Assembly (NCBI RefSeq): GCF_963678635.1
Contig: NC_087064.1
Location: 54,318,338 to 54,382,337 of the forward strand
Length of the DNA: 64,000 bases
Source: Symsagittifera roscoffensis
Taxonomy: Eukaryota; Xenacoelomorpha; Acoela; Convolutidae
Direction: 5' to 3'
Shown here: in pieces, positions 30,604-42,570 of the stretch
Layout of the letters: each line of letters begins with the position of its first letter
Position numbering within the stretch: the stretch's first letter is position 1
Position numbers and translations under genes: made by a program
Notes under the pieces: generated by a model
Database searches by the model: none
What the model was told of the DNA's origin: nothing
The model's input: only the letters and a program-made list of their open reading frames with translations

Positions 30604-31758
30604 TGGCGCAGCCAGCAGGATTCTCAAAAAACCCACTCAATATAAACCCGTTCAGGGACAAGGCATCTGTTGAACCACCACTAGAGTGGTCTAAGTGTGC
30701 AGCAATAATGGAGATGGCTATATTTGCGAAAGATGGGATAGAAGTAAGAAATTTATTGAGAAACCAAGAGAAAGGAGTTGGTTGGGAGAATCACGTAATA
30801 AAAGCAGGAGAGAAAGGAGTACTTTGTAATTCATTCAGATGGGACGAAGCCGACGCAAAAGTGCGCAGCTACCTATTCTTATGTTTAGGAGCCAAAGGAC
30901 AAAGACAAATACAACAGAAAAGACCCAATTTGGAACTACACACTGTTTCCACACAAGAACTAATGACAACTCTCGAAGATATTTTTGTAACAACTCGAAT
31001 AATCGCTTTTGATAGGTACAATTTTATCTGTCGAAAGCAAAAAAAACAGAGAGTTTAGAACAATTTCATTCAGACCTCGTGGAACTAGCATCACGTGCGG
31101 ATTGCAGAGATTGTGAGGATGAATGGGTTCGAGACTTATTCACCGCACACATGAACAATGACAAAATAGCTGAAGAATTATTAGCACCAACCAGGACCCC
31201 AAAAGACGCATATGAATAAGCTATACGTAGAGAAAAAGAATTGAACCTAGTCGTACTATGAAAATCAATCCTTTCGGAGGACAACAAGTTACGCCAAAAA
31301 AAGAACCGGTTAACTACATAAACGGGGTCGTGCAAACTACTCTAACAATCAAAACACACAAAGAGGAAGAGGATCTCGAGGACGACCGTTCACACGTGGG
31401 TCACAAAACAACAGAGGGCAACAGAGAAATACCAATACAGGTAGTCAAAAACAGTGTTACCAATGCGGAAATCACTATAATCAAAACCATTTACAGTCTT
31501 GTCCCGCCAAAGATAAAATTTGTGCCAAATGCGCCAAACGGCGCCATTTCGCTAAGGTTTGCCGTTCCACACAAGTAAACTATCTGGATGATACTGATCA
31601 ACAGAAGGAGCTAGAGACGGAAAGTCTCGAAACAGAAAACGATCCAGTGGCATCTAATTGTAATGCCATGAATTCCAGTTGTATTGGCAAAACCCCCCAG
31701 CCAGTATGATGAGGAATTTGTTGTAGCATCAAATAATGCATTCATAAACAGCCTGAAA
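30603..31758 (+). pseudogene. gag: gag remnant, element A
   Basis: The ATG at 30603 opens a gag frame (AQPAGFSKNPLNINPFRDK) running to a TAG at 31056. Capsid-like sequence (WENHVIKAG, FRWDEADAKVRSYLFLCLGAKGQRQI) continues in shifted frames to about 31220. Two zinc knuckles follow in yet another frame (CYQCGNHYNQNHLQSC and CAKCAKRGHFAKVC, about 31456-31565). Compared with copy B, part of the N-terminal half is missing before NQEKGVGWENH. Several shifts and stops make this a pseudogene. Confidence 0.8.
30604..30619 (+). promoter_or_regulatory. primer-binding site of element A
   Basis: TGGCGCAGCCAGCAGG begins directly at the LTR edge, starting with the TGG that pairs with tRNA CCA. It overlaps the start codon of the gag frame (ATG at 30603). 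Confidence 0.65.
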
Positions 31759-32426
31759 TCACGTGCGGATTGCAGAGATTGTGAGGATGAATGGGTTCGA
31801 GACTTATTCACCGCACACATGAACAATGACAAAATAGCTGAAGAATTATTAGCACCAACCAGGACCCCAAAAGACGCATATGAATAAGCTATACGTAGAG
31901 AAAAAGAATTGAACCTAGTCGTACTATGAAAATCAATCCTTTCGGAGGACAACAAGTTACGCCAAAAAAAGAACCGGTTAACTGAAATAAACGGGGTCGT
32001 GCAAACTACTCTAACAATCAAAACACACAAAGAGGAAGAGGATCTCGAGGACGACCGTTCACACGTGGGTCACAAAACAACAGAGGGCAACATAGAAATA
32101 CCAATACAGGTAGTCAAAAACAGTGTTACCAATGCGGAAATCACTATAATCAAAACCATTTACAGTCTTGTCCCGCCAAAGATAAAATTTGTGCCAAATG
32201 CGCCAAACGGCGCCATTTCGCTAAGGTTTGCCGTTCCACACAAGTAAACTATCTGGATGATACTGATCAACAGAAGGAGCTAGAGACGGAAAGTCTCGAA
32301 ACAGAAAACGATCCAGTGGCATCTAATTGTAATGCCATGAATTCCAGTTGTATTGGCAAAACCCCCCAGCCAGTATGATGAGGAATTTGTTGTAGCATCA
32401 AATAATGCATTCATAAACAGCCTGAA
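31759..32426 (+). repeat. 668-bp tandem duplication of gag 3' part
   Basis: 31759-32426 repeats 31091-31758 almost perfectly (differences near 31984 and 32091). It contains the gag C-terminal segment and both zinc knuckles again. Copy B has this segment once, so the duplication arose in copy A after or during the larger block duplication. Confidence 0.88.
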
Positions 32427-33171
32427 ATTGATTGACAACGTCATTCTAAATAATCTTGCCAATCAAAACAAAGCACCGTATGAACTGATCAAAAAAACGC
32501 GCGGAAAACAAAGGGTTATTAAAAGCGGTATCAAACAATCAATTAACAAACGAACATTCCAAAGATTCCACTCACGGTCAATTGCGAACTGAAATTCGAT
32601 TTCACTCTCACTCGAAAATCGCCAACAAACAGTCAGCTCTCTGTCACTCTATTGAAACGTTCAAACCAGTTCAAAAAACCGTCCATCTTATTCACTGCGA
32701 AATGAATAGACGATCAAAAACTTGTGGATTCAAGGGAGGTTTCTTCCCCTCAGAACTCAAGAGCACACACCCGCTAAAAAGCCCAGAACCACAAAATACC
32801 GAATCGACTAATCGGTGGCAAGGATCGTCGGACAGGGAGGAAAGCCTTTCTGATCCGCAGTGGCACAAAAAACCACCCGCGAAAGGAAAGATACTCTGTT
32901 CAAAGAAACAATCTCACACTGAAAGTGTCACGCAAGTACAGGATGCAAGAGAACCCTCATACAAAAAGCGTAGGAAACCCGGAAGAAGTCCAACTTTCCA
33001 AAAATCGTTTTTAGCAATAATACGGAAACACAACAGACCAACCAGACGGCGCAAAAGAAGACCGAGACAAAGAAAATCGCCGACTCAAGGAATCAAAAAT
33101 CTGCCAAACCAAACCCAAAATCATTTCTACAGCCACACAAAAAAACCTGTCCGGGGAACAGAAATTGGACG
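32427..33171 (+). pseudogene. scrambled gag-to-pol interval, element A
   Basis: Where protease and RT should be, there is about 0.75 kb with short Lys/Arg-rich frames (for example 32582-33175, KKRRKPGRSPTFQKS). No DSG, no YxDD and no RNase H triad. The interval is conserved in copy B (about 39035-39780), so the loss of RT predates the duplication. Confidence 0.6.
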
Positions 33172-33947
33172 ATGAAGTCTGGGTCACTCGAGGCCAGTCA
33201 TGAGTTGATCACTGAAGGAGTGGTGGCAACAATAGAAAGCTCCACGATGACTACAGAAACCGAGGAAGACACCCCACTGTTCAGAAAAAACTTCAAAAGG
33301 TGCTGGGAGTACAATTCCTTGCCGCGGCAACCAAAAAAAAAAGATCGGAATCTCCACCCACTCATCAATTTTGTCAAGAAAAGAGATTGGGAGGCCATAA
33401 AAACTTCGTATGCACCCTAATGGCACAATATCAGAAATCGGCTCCACGTCCGCGAAGACTGTGTGCTAATTGACGAGAGGATAGTATACCAACTCAATTG
33501 CGACAAACAGTTCTTGATAGCCTGCACTTAACCCATCCTGGATCGGCAGCTATGTTGGATCTATGCCAACATAACTGGTTTCCGCACATACACAGAACCA
33601 TTGTCCACATGGCACAGAACTACAAGCAGTGCACGGAACAAGGTAAAATCTTAAAACCCATCATAGGAAAAAAACATTCATTTCTTATGGAACCGGTAGT
33701 CGAACCTAACGAAGGAGTTCAATTAGATTTCGCAGGACCCCTCCCCGATGAATTAAATAAAGATGCTTATATCCTTGTTGCCATAGATAAATGGTCAAAG
33801 TTTACCAAAGCAAAAGTTGTTTCCAAAACGACAGCAGACATCGCTATTAAATTTATGCAGCGCTATATTTCCAACAACAAGGTACCACGCAGGTTAAAAT
33901 GCGACCAAGCTCAAACATTCAGAACAAAGAAATTTCATTTTTTTTGA
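33172..33947 (+). pseudogene. pol: integrase remnant, element A
   Basis: The end of the pol linker and the integrase N-terminus (INFVKKRDWEAIKTSYAP, then a stop where copy B has Tyr; NRLHVREDCVLIDERIV) pass in a shifted frame into HLTHPGSAAMLDLC, YKQCTEQG (a Tyr replaces the first Cys of the CxxC) and the core start VQLDFAGPLPDELNKDAYIL with DKWSKF. The second catalytic region is degraded (CDQAQTF). Multiple shifts. Gypsy-type integrase, non-functional as read. Confidence 0.78.
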
Positions 33948-34620
33948 AACTCAAATGATATAAAACTACTTTTTGCACCGGTAGACGATCACAGTGCAAT
34001 AGGGGTCGTTGAACGAATGATACAAACATTAAAACGCAGGTTGGCGGTAATGAGAATTGATAAAACAAACACACCATACAGGCTAGCTTCGGATGTAGCA
34101 GAAATAATAAAAACATTGCAGATCACACCACACGGCGTCACAAAAATTTCACCGTTTGAGGCACACATGCGCCGAAAACCAAACACTCCGTTATCAAACA
34201 TCGCAACAAGCAGTACACCAAATAAATTGAATTGGGAAAACGCGAAACATGAAAGAACTTAACTTAACAAAGAAAGAACTTAACAAAGCCGCCTCTACCC
34301 GCTTAGATCATGCATGATCTCCAGAAATGGTCAGAGATGAGGTGTCCATTAAGAAGAAAGAAAAGACAAGCCAAAACATGCCAAAGAAACTTCAAAATTC
34401 TCCGACATCACAGAATGAACAGGTGCAGGTCTTAAACTTATAGACATAGCAAAAGATAAGCTTAATAAAAGATACAAAGGGATACAGAGAACAATAGACG
34501 CACACACTAAGAAACGTATTAAGCAGGTGGCTCGGAAAACAATTAGGATAGCAACGAAAGTGATGAACAAAAACCAAAAACCTTCAAAAAAGATATAAAA
34601 AAGTTGATGGGAAAATTTTG
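33948..34620 (+). pseudogene. integrase C-terminal remnant, element A
   Basis: 34017-34262 reads MIQTLKRRLAVMRIDKT and ISPFEAHMRRKPNTPLSN, the usual integrase end region after the catalytic Glu (GVVERMIQTLK). Beyond it, short Lys-rich frames with stops (KLNKRYKGIQRTIDAHTKKR) are shared with copy B. Confidence 0.65.
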
Positions 34621-34929
34621 ACGAAGTTATTAGGAAATAGTGGAACAGCTTTTGTACCGAACCCCCTAATTTACGGGCCCTGTAGAGCTTCTCGACTTAG
34701 TGATTACGTTGCGTATAAATCCGCATGGAGAACTGGACCGTGTCTACGTTTTTTAGACATTGAAAGCCCCAACGCGCCACAACACGCAATGTTCGAGGAA
34801 GACCAAAACACGGGTTTGCCAGTGAAAATAACGAAAAAACAATCACGTCAACAAACAAGCAGCCCAACAAAGAGAATGGCAAAAGCTACTGGAAAGAGAA
34901 CTGGGGGACGACCACTAGCAAAATCCTAA
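34618..34929 (+). pseudogene. Gypsy Pol tail-like frame, element A
   Basis: 103-codon frame with SRLSDYVAYKSAWRTGPCLRF and a Lys/Arg/Thr-rich end (KRMAKATGKRTGGRPLAKS). It is damaged by stops in copy B. It probably belonged to the element's 3' coding region; no function can be assigned. Confidence 0.4.
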
Positions 34930-34938
34930 ACTAGAGGG

Positions 34939-35544
34939 ATGACGTTACAGACGGAGGTGCCAAAGCAGAAAGCCACAACAACAACAACAACAACAACAAC
35001 ACTTGAGAATTCATCAAGCCATTCGGACGACAACCACTCCACCACATCTTCGGAGGATATAGCACTTTCGCCAAAACGCCAAAATAAGAAAGGAACACCA
35101 CCAACACCACCTGAACCACAAAAAAAATCTACACGAAATAGACAATCGGCGCTGACAAATGCATTTGGCAATGCCATTCCAATAAACACAATAACTGAGG
35201 GCAGCGGGAAAACAAAAGAGTTTTACTTTGAGATTGATTCGCCACCCGAGCAACCAAAATCAGAATACCCGAGTTTAAAGACTTTTATTCAAGAGATGGG
35301 TTTTACAGACAAAACCCCACAATATCAAGCCTGCCTAAAGTTTATCGAAGCTATCAGTCCAAAACACGGCACCAAACACACCGAAGTGGTGGACCTGACG
35401 TCACCAACTGACGAACACATGGCAGACAACAACAATGAAACCCCACTTATCAATGAAAACGAGAAGAAACAAAAGATTGATGACAATGATTTGCAGGATG
35501 ACGAGGAACATAACAAACAAGAGGAAGAACCATCAAAGGAATGA
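34939..35544 (+). CDS. 3' accessory ORF of element A, 201 aa
   Basis: ATG frame that remains open here but is interrupted in copy B. It starts with a CAA/ACA microsatellite encoding a poly-Thr run, followed by an acidic, Ser-rich, disordered-looking region, a conserved-looking core (FYFEIDSPPEQPKSEYPSLK, FIQEMGFTDKTPQYQACLKF) and an acidic Glu/Asp/Lys-rich tail. No signal peptide or TM, so it is not an env. Family not recognised. Confidence 0.5.
   Translation: MTLQTEVPKQKATTTTTTTTTLENSSSHSDDNHSTTSSEDIALSPKRQNKKGTPPTPPEPQKKSTRNRQSALTNAFGNAIPINTITEGSGKTKEFYFEIDSPPEQPKSEYPSLKTFIQEMGFTDKTPQYQACLKFIEAISPKHGTKHTEVVDLTSPTDEHMADNNNETPLINENEKKQKIDDNDLQDDEEHNKQEEEPSKE
34973..35000 (+). repeat. (CAA)n microsatellite in accessory ORF
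   Basis: About nine triplets here against about fifteen at 41627-41671 in copy B; translated as poly-Thr. Confidence 0.85.
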
Positions 35545-35657
35545 AAATGATCAAACACTCAAAAGTCCCACGGGAACTCAAAAATCAAAAAACTACAACG
35601 GTCCCACGTGGACCCTAAAACTCAATTCGTATTTATTATTTTTATCTCAAAGGGAAA

Positions 35658-35917
35658 TGTCATCCGGCATGGACCGACAAAACTTAGATATAAATATTTA
35701 TTTCTATACATGTTTTATGTTAATGTATGTTATAACCATACATATGGCTGGTCAACCGACCCTGAGAGATCTTCTCTCAAACACCGACCGAATGATCGGT
35801 CAAAACAAGAATTAACATTGGTTCCAACTAGTTGTTTTATCTCGTTTTGCATTAGAAAATCAGTTTGTCGATCCATTCGGATTCTAGAATTACAAGTTCA
35901 TACACTGAGGTTTGACA
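35658..35917 (+). repeat. 3' LTR of element A
   Basis: 260 bp, TGTCATCCGG to GGTTTGACA, preceded by the AAAGGGAAA polypurine tract and followed by AATGA. Confidence 0.88.
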
Positions 35918-35989
35918 AATGACTTGAGAGATCCCGTTATTGAGCCTTTAAACTACATCTACAAACTACAAAACATTACGCACAAGTAA

Positions 35990-36497
35990 AAAAGACTGCT
36001 CATATCAGGACGAAGCCCTGAATTGTCCGACTGCCTTTTAAGCTTTATGGAGCAGTAATGACCTGAAAAAAATGAATAAAAAAAACAAAGCCAAAAAAAA
36101 AATTTTGTAAACTTCACCCCACACGCTATAAAAAGTTCAAAGCGATCAATTTTGCTCCTATTAACAAATCAATTATGGCATATAAACTTCCGTGAACCAA
36201 TTTGGAACAATTTATAAGACTTGGAACGATTTCTAAGCCGGATTAAATCTCTGCTTACGCGTTAATAACGCGAAATTCATCTCGCGGTAATTGTCCCAAA
36301 CTGGCCAAAATGGCAATCTTCAAAGCCCCATAAATTAACAAAAAATGGTCACAGGTAGAATATTTTTTCAAATTTAAGCTCAAGAGAACAATAGCTTTCG
36401 AATGTTAAAAAACATTCCGTCAAAAATGGCTAGTTAAAAAGTCGAAATTTGTCTGAAGAAAAAAAACCCACCCCGAGAATTCCGTTACTTTCATTCC
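35990..36497 (+). repeat. dispersed R repeat, copy 3
   Basis: Near full length, but its 3' end is altered: it lacks GCACAAAT and breaks off at TTTCATTCCGTTCCG. The same altered end is found in the copy at 42643, so both descend from one duplicated block. Confidence 0.85.
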
Positions 36498-36712
36498 GTT
36501 CCGTCAAGTTTGTTTTCCCACAAAGGTTTGGACGGGTGCTAGGTTATTGTAATAGAGAGTTCGCTGTTTTTGTTGAGTATTTATGAGTCACAACTTTTGC
36601 TTGTATTCAAAATGTTGTTCTGTTCAAATATAAGAGTCTCCACTCCAAAGAGCTCTAATACGTACTTCCATATATGTACAATACGTACTACTTCCACTAT
36701 AAACAAGACTGC
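36498..36712 (+). repeat. spacer of the R tandem unit
   Basis: The 215-bp spacer (CACAAAGGTTTGGACGGGTG ... CTTCCACTATAAAC) recurs at about 37227-37452 and 43149-43352. It makes an R-plus-spacer unit of about 710-740 bp that is tandemly repeated. Confidence 0.8.
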
Positions 36713-37226
36713 TCGTAACAGGGCAAAGCCCTAAATGTTTCGACCTCCTTTTAAGGTTTATGGAGCAGTAATAACGTTAAAAAATTCAAGGAAATAAAAT
36801 TAATGAAAATTTTTTTTAATTTGAATTTTTTTATGAAAATCATCTCCCCACACGCCATATAAAGTACAAACGGATAGATTTTGCTCCTTGTAACAAACCA
36901 ATTATGGCAAATAAGCTTCTTTTAACCAATTTGGAACTTTTTCTATGACGGAATAAATCTCTGCTTACGCGTTAATAACGCGAAATATATCTCGCGGTAA
37001 TTGTCCCAAACTGGTCAAAATGGCAGTCTTCAAAGCCCCATAAATTAACAAAAAATGATCACAGGTAGAATATTTTTTCAAATTTAAGCTCAAGAGAACA
37101 ATAGCTTTCGAATGTTAAAAAACATTCCGTCAAAAATGGCTAGTTAAAAAGTCGAAATTTGTCTGAAGAAAAAAACCCACCCCGAGCACAAATATTCCGT
37201 TACTTTCATTACGAAAGTCGGAACAA
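36713..37226 (+). repeat. dispersed R repeat, copy 4
   Basis: Full-length unit with GGGCAAAGCCCT hairpin and AAAGTCGGAACA end; second unit of the tandem R-plus-spacer array. Confidence 0.87.
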
Positions 37227-37452
37227 TAGCAAGTCTTTAATTATAAGGAAGGTCAAGTTTGGTTTCCCACAAAGGTTTGGACGGGTGCTAGGTTATTGTA
37301 TGAGAGAGTTCGCTGTTTTTGTTGAGTATTTATGAGTCACAGCTTTTGCTATCATTCAAAATGTTGTTCTGTTCAAATATAAGAGTCTCCACTCCAAAGA
37401 GCTCTAATACGTACTTCCATATATGTACAATACGTACTATTTCCATTATAAA
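37227..37452 (+). repeat. R tandem unit spacer, second copy
   Basis: Closely matches 36498-36712; continues the tandem array. Confidence 0.8.
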
Positions 37453-37955
37453 CAAGACTGCTCGTAACAGGGCAAAGCCCTAAACGTTCCGACTGCCTTT
37501 TAAGGTTTATGGAGCAGTAATAACATTAAAAAAATTCAAGGAAATAAAAAAAACTAACTTTTTTTTTTGAATTTGATTTTTTTAATAAAAATCATCACCC
37601 CACACGCCATATAAAGTACAAAAGGATAGATTTTGCTCCTTGTAACAAACCAATTATGGCAAATAAGCTTCTTTTAACCAATTTGGAACGATTTCTAAGA
37701 TGGATTAACTCTCCGCTTACGCGTTAATAGCGCAAAATATCGCGCGTTAATTGTCCCAAATTGGCCAAAATTGCAATCTTTAAATCCCCGTAACATTACA
37801 AAAAATAATCACAAGTAAAATATCTGTTCAAATTTGAGCTCAAGACAACAATACCTTTCGAATGAAATTTAAAAAAAATCCGTCAAAAATGGCTAGTTAA
37901 AAAGTCGAAATTTGTCTGAAGAAAAAAAACCCACCCGAGCACAAATATTCCGTTG
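37453..37955 (+). repeat. dispersed R repeat, copy 5, 3'-truncated
   Basis: Breaks off at AATATTCCGTT, where retroelement copy B begins (GAACCTCCGGAACCAG). The junction is a breakpoint of the block duplication. Confidence 0.83.
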
Positions 37956-37969
37956 AACCTCCGGAACCA

Positions 37970-38840
37970 GTGTACGAGGTTGAAATCACAGGAGAAACTG
38001 TTGCACAAAGGAAGATTAGAGAAGTCAGAAACCAAGAGAAAAGAGTTGGTTGGGAGAATCACGTAATAAAAGCAGGAGAGAAAGGAGTACTTTGTAATTC
38101 ATTCAGATGGGACGAAGCCGACGCAAAAGTGCGCAGCTACCTATTCTTATGTTTAGGAGCCAAAGGACAAAGACAAATACAACAGAAAAGACCCAATTTG
38201 GAACTACACACTGTTTCCACACAAGAACTAATGACAACTCTCGAAGATATTTTTGTAACAACTCGAATAATCGCTTTTGATAGGTACAATTTTATCTGTC
38301 GAAAGCAAAAAAAAACAGAGAGTTTAGAACAATTTCATTCAGACCTCGTGGAACTAGCATCACGTGCGGATTGCGGAGATTGTGAGGATGAATGGGTTCG
38401 AGACTTATTCACCGCACACATGAACAATGACAAAATAGCTGAAGAATTATTAGCACCAACCAGGACCCCAAAAGACGCATATGAATAAGCTATACGTAGA
38501 GAAAAAGAATTGAACCTAGTCGTACTATGAAAATCAATCCTTTCGGAGGACAACAAGTTACGCCAAAAAAAGAACCGGTTAACTACATAAACACGCGGGG
38601 TCGTGCAAACTACTCTAACAATCAAAACACACAAAGAGGAAGAGGATCTCGAGGACGACCGTTCACACGTGGGTCACAAAACAACAGAGGGCAACAGAGA
38701 AATACCAATACAGGTAGTGAAAAACAGTGTTACCAATGCGGAAATCAATATAATCAAAACCATTTACAGTCTTGACCCGCCAAAGATAAAATTTGTGCCA
38801 AATGCGCCAAACGGCGCCATTTCGCTAAGGTTTGCCGTTC
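37970..38840 (+). pseudogene. gag: gag remnant, element B
   Basis: 37970-38488 is a 172-codon frame beginning YEVEITGETVAQRKIREVRNQ, a segment missing from copy A. It then has the same capsid-like sequence, here uninterrupted as far as TRTPKDAYE. Two zinc knuckles follow in other frames at about 38730-38850. It is more complete in its middle than copy A but broken after the capsid region. Confidence 0.8.
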
Positions 38841-39034
38841 CACACAAGTAAATTATCTGGATGATACTGATCAACAGAAGGAGCTAGAGACGGAGAGTCT
38901 CGAAACAGAAAACGATCCAGTGGCATCTAATTGTAATGCCATGAAATCCAGTTGTATTGGCAAAACCCCCCAGCCAGTATGACGAGGAATTTGTTGTAGC
39001 ATCAAATAATGCATTCATAAACAGCCTCGAATTG

Positions 39035-39780
39035 ATTGACAACGTCATTCTAAATAATCTAGCCAATCAAAACAAAGCACCGTATTAACTGATCAAAAAA
39101 CGCAGGGAAAACAAAAGGTTATTAAAAGCGGTATCAAACACTCAATTAACAAACGAACATTCCAAAGATTCCACTCACGGTCAATTGCGAACTGGAATTC
39201 GATTTCACTCTCACTCAAAAATCGCCAACAAACAGTCAGCTCTCTGTCACTCTATTGAAACATTCAAACCAGTTCAAAAAACCGTCCATCTTATTCACTG
39301 CGAAATGAATAGACGATCAAAAACTCGTGGATTCAAGGGAGGTTTCTTCCCCTCAGAACTCAAGAGCACACACCCGCTAAAAAGCCCAGAAAAACAAAAT
39401 ACCGAATCGACTGATCGGTGGCAAGGATCGTCGGACAGGGAGAAAAAGCCTTTCTGATCCACAGTGGCACAAAAAACCACCCGCGAACGGAAAGATACTC
39501 TGTTCAAAGAAACAATCTCACACTGAAAGTGTCACGCAAGTACAGAATGCAAGAGAACTCATACAAAAAGCGTAGGAAACCCGGAAGAAGTCCAACTTTC
39601 CAAAAATCGTTTTTAGCGATAATACGGAAACACAACAGACCAACCAGACGGCGCAAAAGAAGACCGCGACAAAGAAAATTGCCGACTCAAAGGAATCAAA
39701 ATTCTGCCAAACCAAACCCAAAATCATTTCTACAGCCACACAAGCAAACCTGTCCGGGGAACAAAAATTGGACGATGAAG
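39035..39780 (+). pseudogene. RT-less interval, element B
   Basis: Counterpart of 32427-33171 with the same order of short basic frames and independent small indels. No protease, RT or RNase H motif. Confidence 0.6.
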
Positions 39781-40550
39781 TCTGGGTCACTCGAAGCCAG
39801 TCATGAGCTGATCACTGAAGGAGTGGTGGCAACAATAGAAAGCTCCACGATGACTACAGAAACCGAGGAAGACACCCCACTGTTGAGAAAAAACTTCAAA
39901 AGGTGCTGGGAGTACAATTCCTTGCCGCGGCAACCAAAAAAAAAAGATCGGAATCTCCACCCACTCATCAATTTTGTCAAGAAAAGAGATTGGGAGGCCA
40001 TAAAAACTTCGTATGCACCCTATTGGCACAATATCAGAAATCGGCTCCACGTCCGCGAAGACTGTGTGCTAATTGACGAGAGGATAGTATACCAACTCAA
40101 TTGCGACAAACAGTTCTTGATAGTCTGCACTTAACCCATCCTGGATCGGCAGCTATGTTGGATCTATGCCAACATAACTGGTTTCCGCACATACACAGAA
40201 CCATTGTCCACATGGCACAGAACTACAAGCAGTGCACGGAACAAGGTAAAATCTTAAAACCCATCATAGGAAAAAAACATTCATTTCTTATGGAACCGGT
40301 AGTCGAACCTAACGAAGGAGTTCAATTAGATTTCGCAGGACCCCTCCCCGATGAATTAAATAAAGATGCTTATATCCTTGTTGCCATAGATAAATGGTCA
40401 AAGTTTACCAAAGCAAAAGTTGTTTCCAAAACGACAGCAGACATCGCTATTAAATTTATGCAGCGCTATATTTCCAACAACAAGGTACCACGCAGGTTAA
40501 AATGCGACCAAGCTCAAACATTCAGAACAAAGAAATTTCATTTTTTTTGA
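39778..40550 (+). pseudogene. pol: integrase remnant, element B
   Basis: Same as copy A, except that the linker frame is open through SYAPYWHNIRNRLHVRED where A has a stop. The shift at about 40100 and the lost CxxC Cys (YKQCTEQG) are shared with copy A, so they predate the duplication. Confidence 0.78.
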
Positions 40551-41580
40551 AACTCAAATGATATAAAACTACTTTTTGCACCGGTAGACGATCACAGTGC
40601 AATAGGGGTCGTTGAACGAATGATACAAACACTAAAACGCAGGTTGGCGGTAATGAGAATTGATAAAACAAACACACCATACAGGCTAGCTTCGGATGTA
40701 GCCGAAATAATAAAAAAAAAACATTGCAGATCACACCACACGGCGTCACAAAAATTTCACCGTTTGAGGCACACATGCGCCGAAAACCAAACACTCCGTT
40801 ATCAAACATCGCAACAAGCAGTACACCAAATAACTTGAATTGGGAAAACGCGAAACATGAAAGAACTTAACTTAACAAAGAAAGAACTTAACAAAGCCGC
40901 CTCTACCCGCTTAGATCATGCATGATCTCCAGAAATGGTCAGAAGATGAGGTGTCCATTAAGAAGAAAGAAAAGACAAGCCAAAAAATGCCAAAGAAACT
41001 TCAAAATTCTCCGACAACACAGAATGAACAGGTGCAGGTCTTAAACTTATAGACATAGCAAAAGATAAGCTTAATAAAAGATACAAAGGGATACAGAGAA
41101 CAATAGACGCACACACTAAGAAACGTATTGAGCAGGTGGCTCGGAAAACAATTAGAATAGCAACGAAAGTGAAGAACAAAAACCAAAAACCTTCAAAAAA
41201 AAGATATAAAAAAGTTGATGGGAAAATTTTTACATATACTCCACACACCGCTTGAGTACAAACATTCGGAAAACAACCAAAGTTATTAAGAAATAGCGGA
41301 ACAGCTTTTGTACCGAACCCCCTAATTTACGGGCCCTGTAGACCTTCTCGACTTAGTGATTATGTTGCGTATAAATCCGCACGGAGAACTGGACCATGTC
41401 TACGTTTTTTAGACATTCAAAGCGCCAACGCGCCACAACACGCAATGTTCGAGGAAGACCAAAACACGGGTTTGCCAGTGAAAATAACGAAAAAACAATC
41501 ACGTCAATAAACAAGCAGCCCAACAAAGAACGGCAAAGGCTACTGGAAAGAGAACTGGGGGACGACCACTAGCAAAATCA
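40551..41580 (+). pseudogene. integrase end and Pol tail remnants, element B
   Basis: 40620-40838 holds MIQTLKRRLAVMRIDKT, then an A-run insertion near 40713 shifts the frame. A roughly 45-base segment at about 41232-41277, missing from copy A, is retained here. The Pol tail-like frame is interrupted by stops. Confidence 0.6.
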
Positions 41581-41596
41581 CAAACTAGACGGATGA

Positions 41597-41628
41597 CGTT
41601 ACAGACGGAGGTGCCAAAGCAGAAAGCC

Positions 41629-41673
<45 letters not shown>

Positions 41674-42203
41674 CTTGAGAATTCATCAAGCCATTCGGAC
41701 GACAACCACTCCACCATCTTCGGAGGATATAGCACCTTCGCCACCAAAACGCCAAAATAAGAAAAGAACACCACCAGCACCACAAAAAAAATCTGCACGA
41801 AATAGACAATCGGCGCTGACAAATGCATTTGGCAATGCCATTCCAATAAACACAATAACTGAGGGCAGCGGGAAAACAAAAGGGTTTTGCTTTGAGATTG
41901 ATTCGCCACCCGAGCAACCAAACTCAGAATTCCCGAGTTTAAAGACTCTAATTCAAGAGATGGACTTTACAGACAAAACCCCACAATATCAAGCCTGCCC
42001 AAGCTATCAGTCCAAAACACGGAACCAAACACACCGAAGTGGTGGACCTGACGTCACCAACTGACGAAGACATAGCAGACAACAACAAGGAAACCCCACT
42101 TATCAAAGAAAACGAGAAGAAACGAAAGATTGATGACAATGATTTGCAGGATGACGAGGAACATAACAAACAAGAGGTAGAACCATCAAAGGAAGGAAAA
42201 TGA
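41597..42203 (+). pseudogene. 3' accessory ORF remnant, element B
   Basis: Counterpart of 34939-35544. An expanded CAA tract (41627-41671) and small deletions shift the frame; 41675-42064 is the longest surviving piece and ends early. The acidic tail persists in another frame. Confidence 0.6.
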
Positions 42204-42310
42204 TCAAACACTCAAAAGTCCCACGGGGACTCAAAAATCAAAAAATTACAACGGTCCCACGTGGACCCTAAAACTCAATTCGTATTTATTATTTTTATCC
42301 CAAAGGGAAA

Positions 42311-42570
42311 TGTCATCCGGCATGGACCGACAAAACTTAGATATAAATATTTATTTCTATACATGTTTTATGTTAATGTAGGTTTTAACCATACATATGG
42401 CTGGTCAATCGACCCTGAGAGATTTTCTCTCAAACAGCGACCGAATGGTCGGTCAAACCAAGAATTAACATTGGTTCCAACTAGTTGTTTTATCTCGTTT
42501 CGCATTAGAATATCAGTTTGTCGATCCATTCGGATTCTAGAATTAGAAGTTCATACACTGAGGTATGACA
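42311..42570 (+). repeat. 3' LTR of element B
   Basis: 260 bp matching 35658-35917, with the same downstream flank starting AATGACTTGAGAG. Confidence 0.88.

Larger units (their letters stand above)
30347..35917 (+). mobile_element. RT-less Gypsy-like LTR element, copy A
   Basis: 257- and 260-bp LTRs flank a gag fragment, an integrase fragment and a 3' accessory ORF. Protease and reverse transcriptase motifs are missing. AATGA lies directly before the 5' LTR (30342-30346) and directly after the 3' LTR (35918-35922), a 5-bp target duplication. A primer site follows the 5' LTR and an AAAGGGAAA polypurine tract precedes the 3' LTR. The many stops show it is defective. It is distinct from the giant element in LTR and protein sequence. 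Confidence 0.85.
37956..42570 (+). mobile_element. RT-less Gypsy-like element, copy B, 5'-truncated
   Basis: From 38031 it parallels copy A (offset 7268 at the start) through gag, the RT-less interval, integrase, accessory ORF and 3' LTR, and continues into the same flanking DNA after the LTR. Sharing the flank shows it arose by duplication of genomic DNA, not by a second insertion. Its 5' LTR and gag start are absent. Confidence 0.88.
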
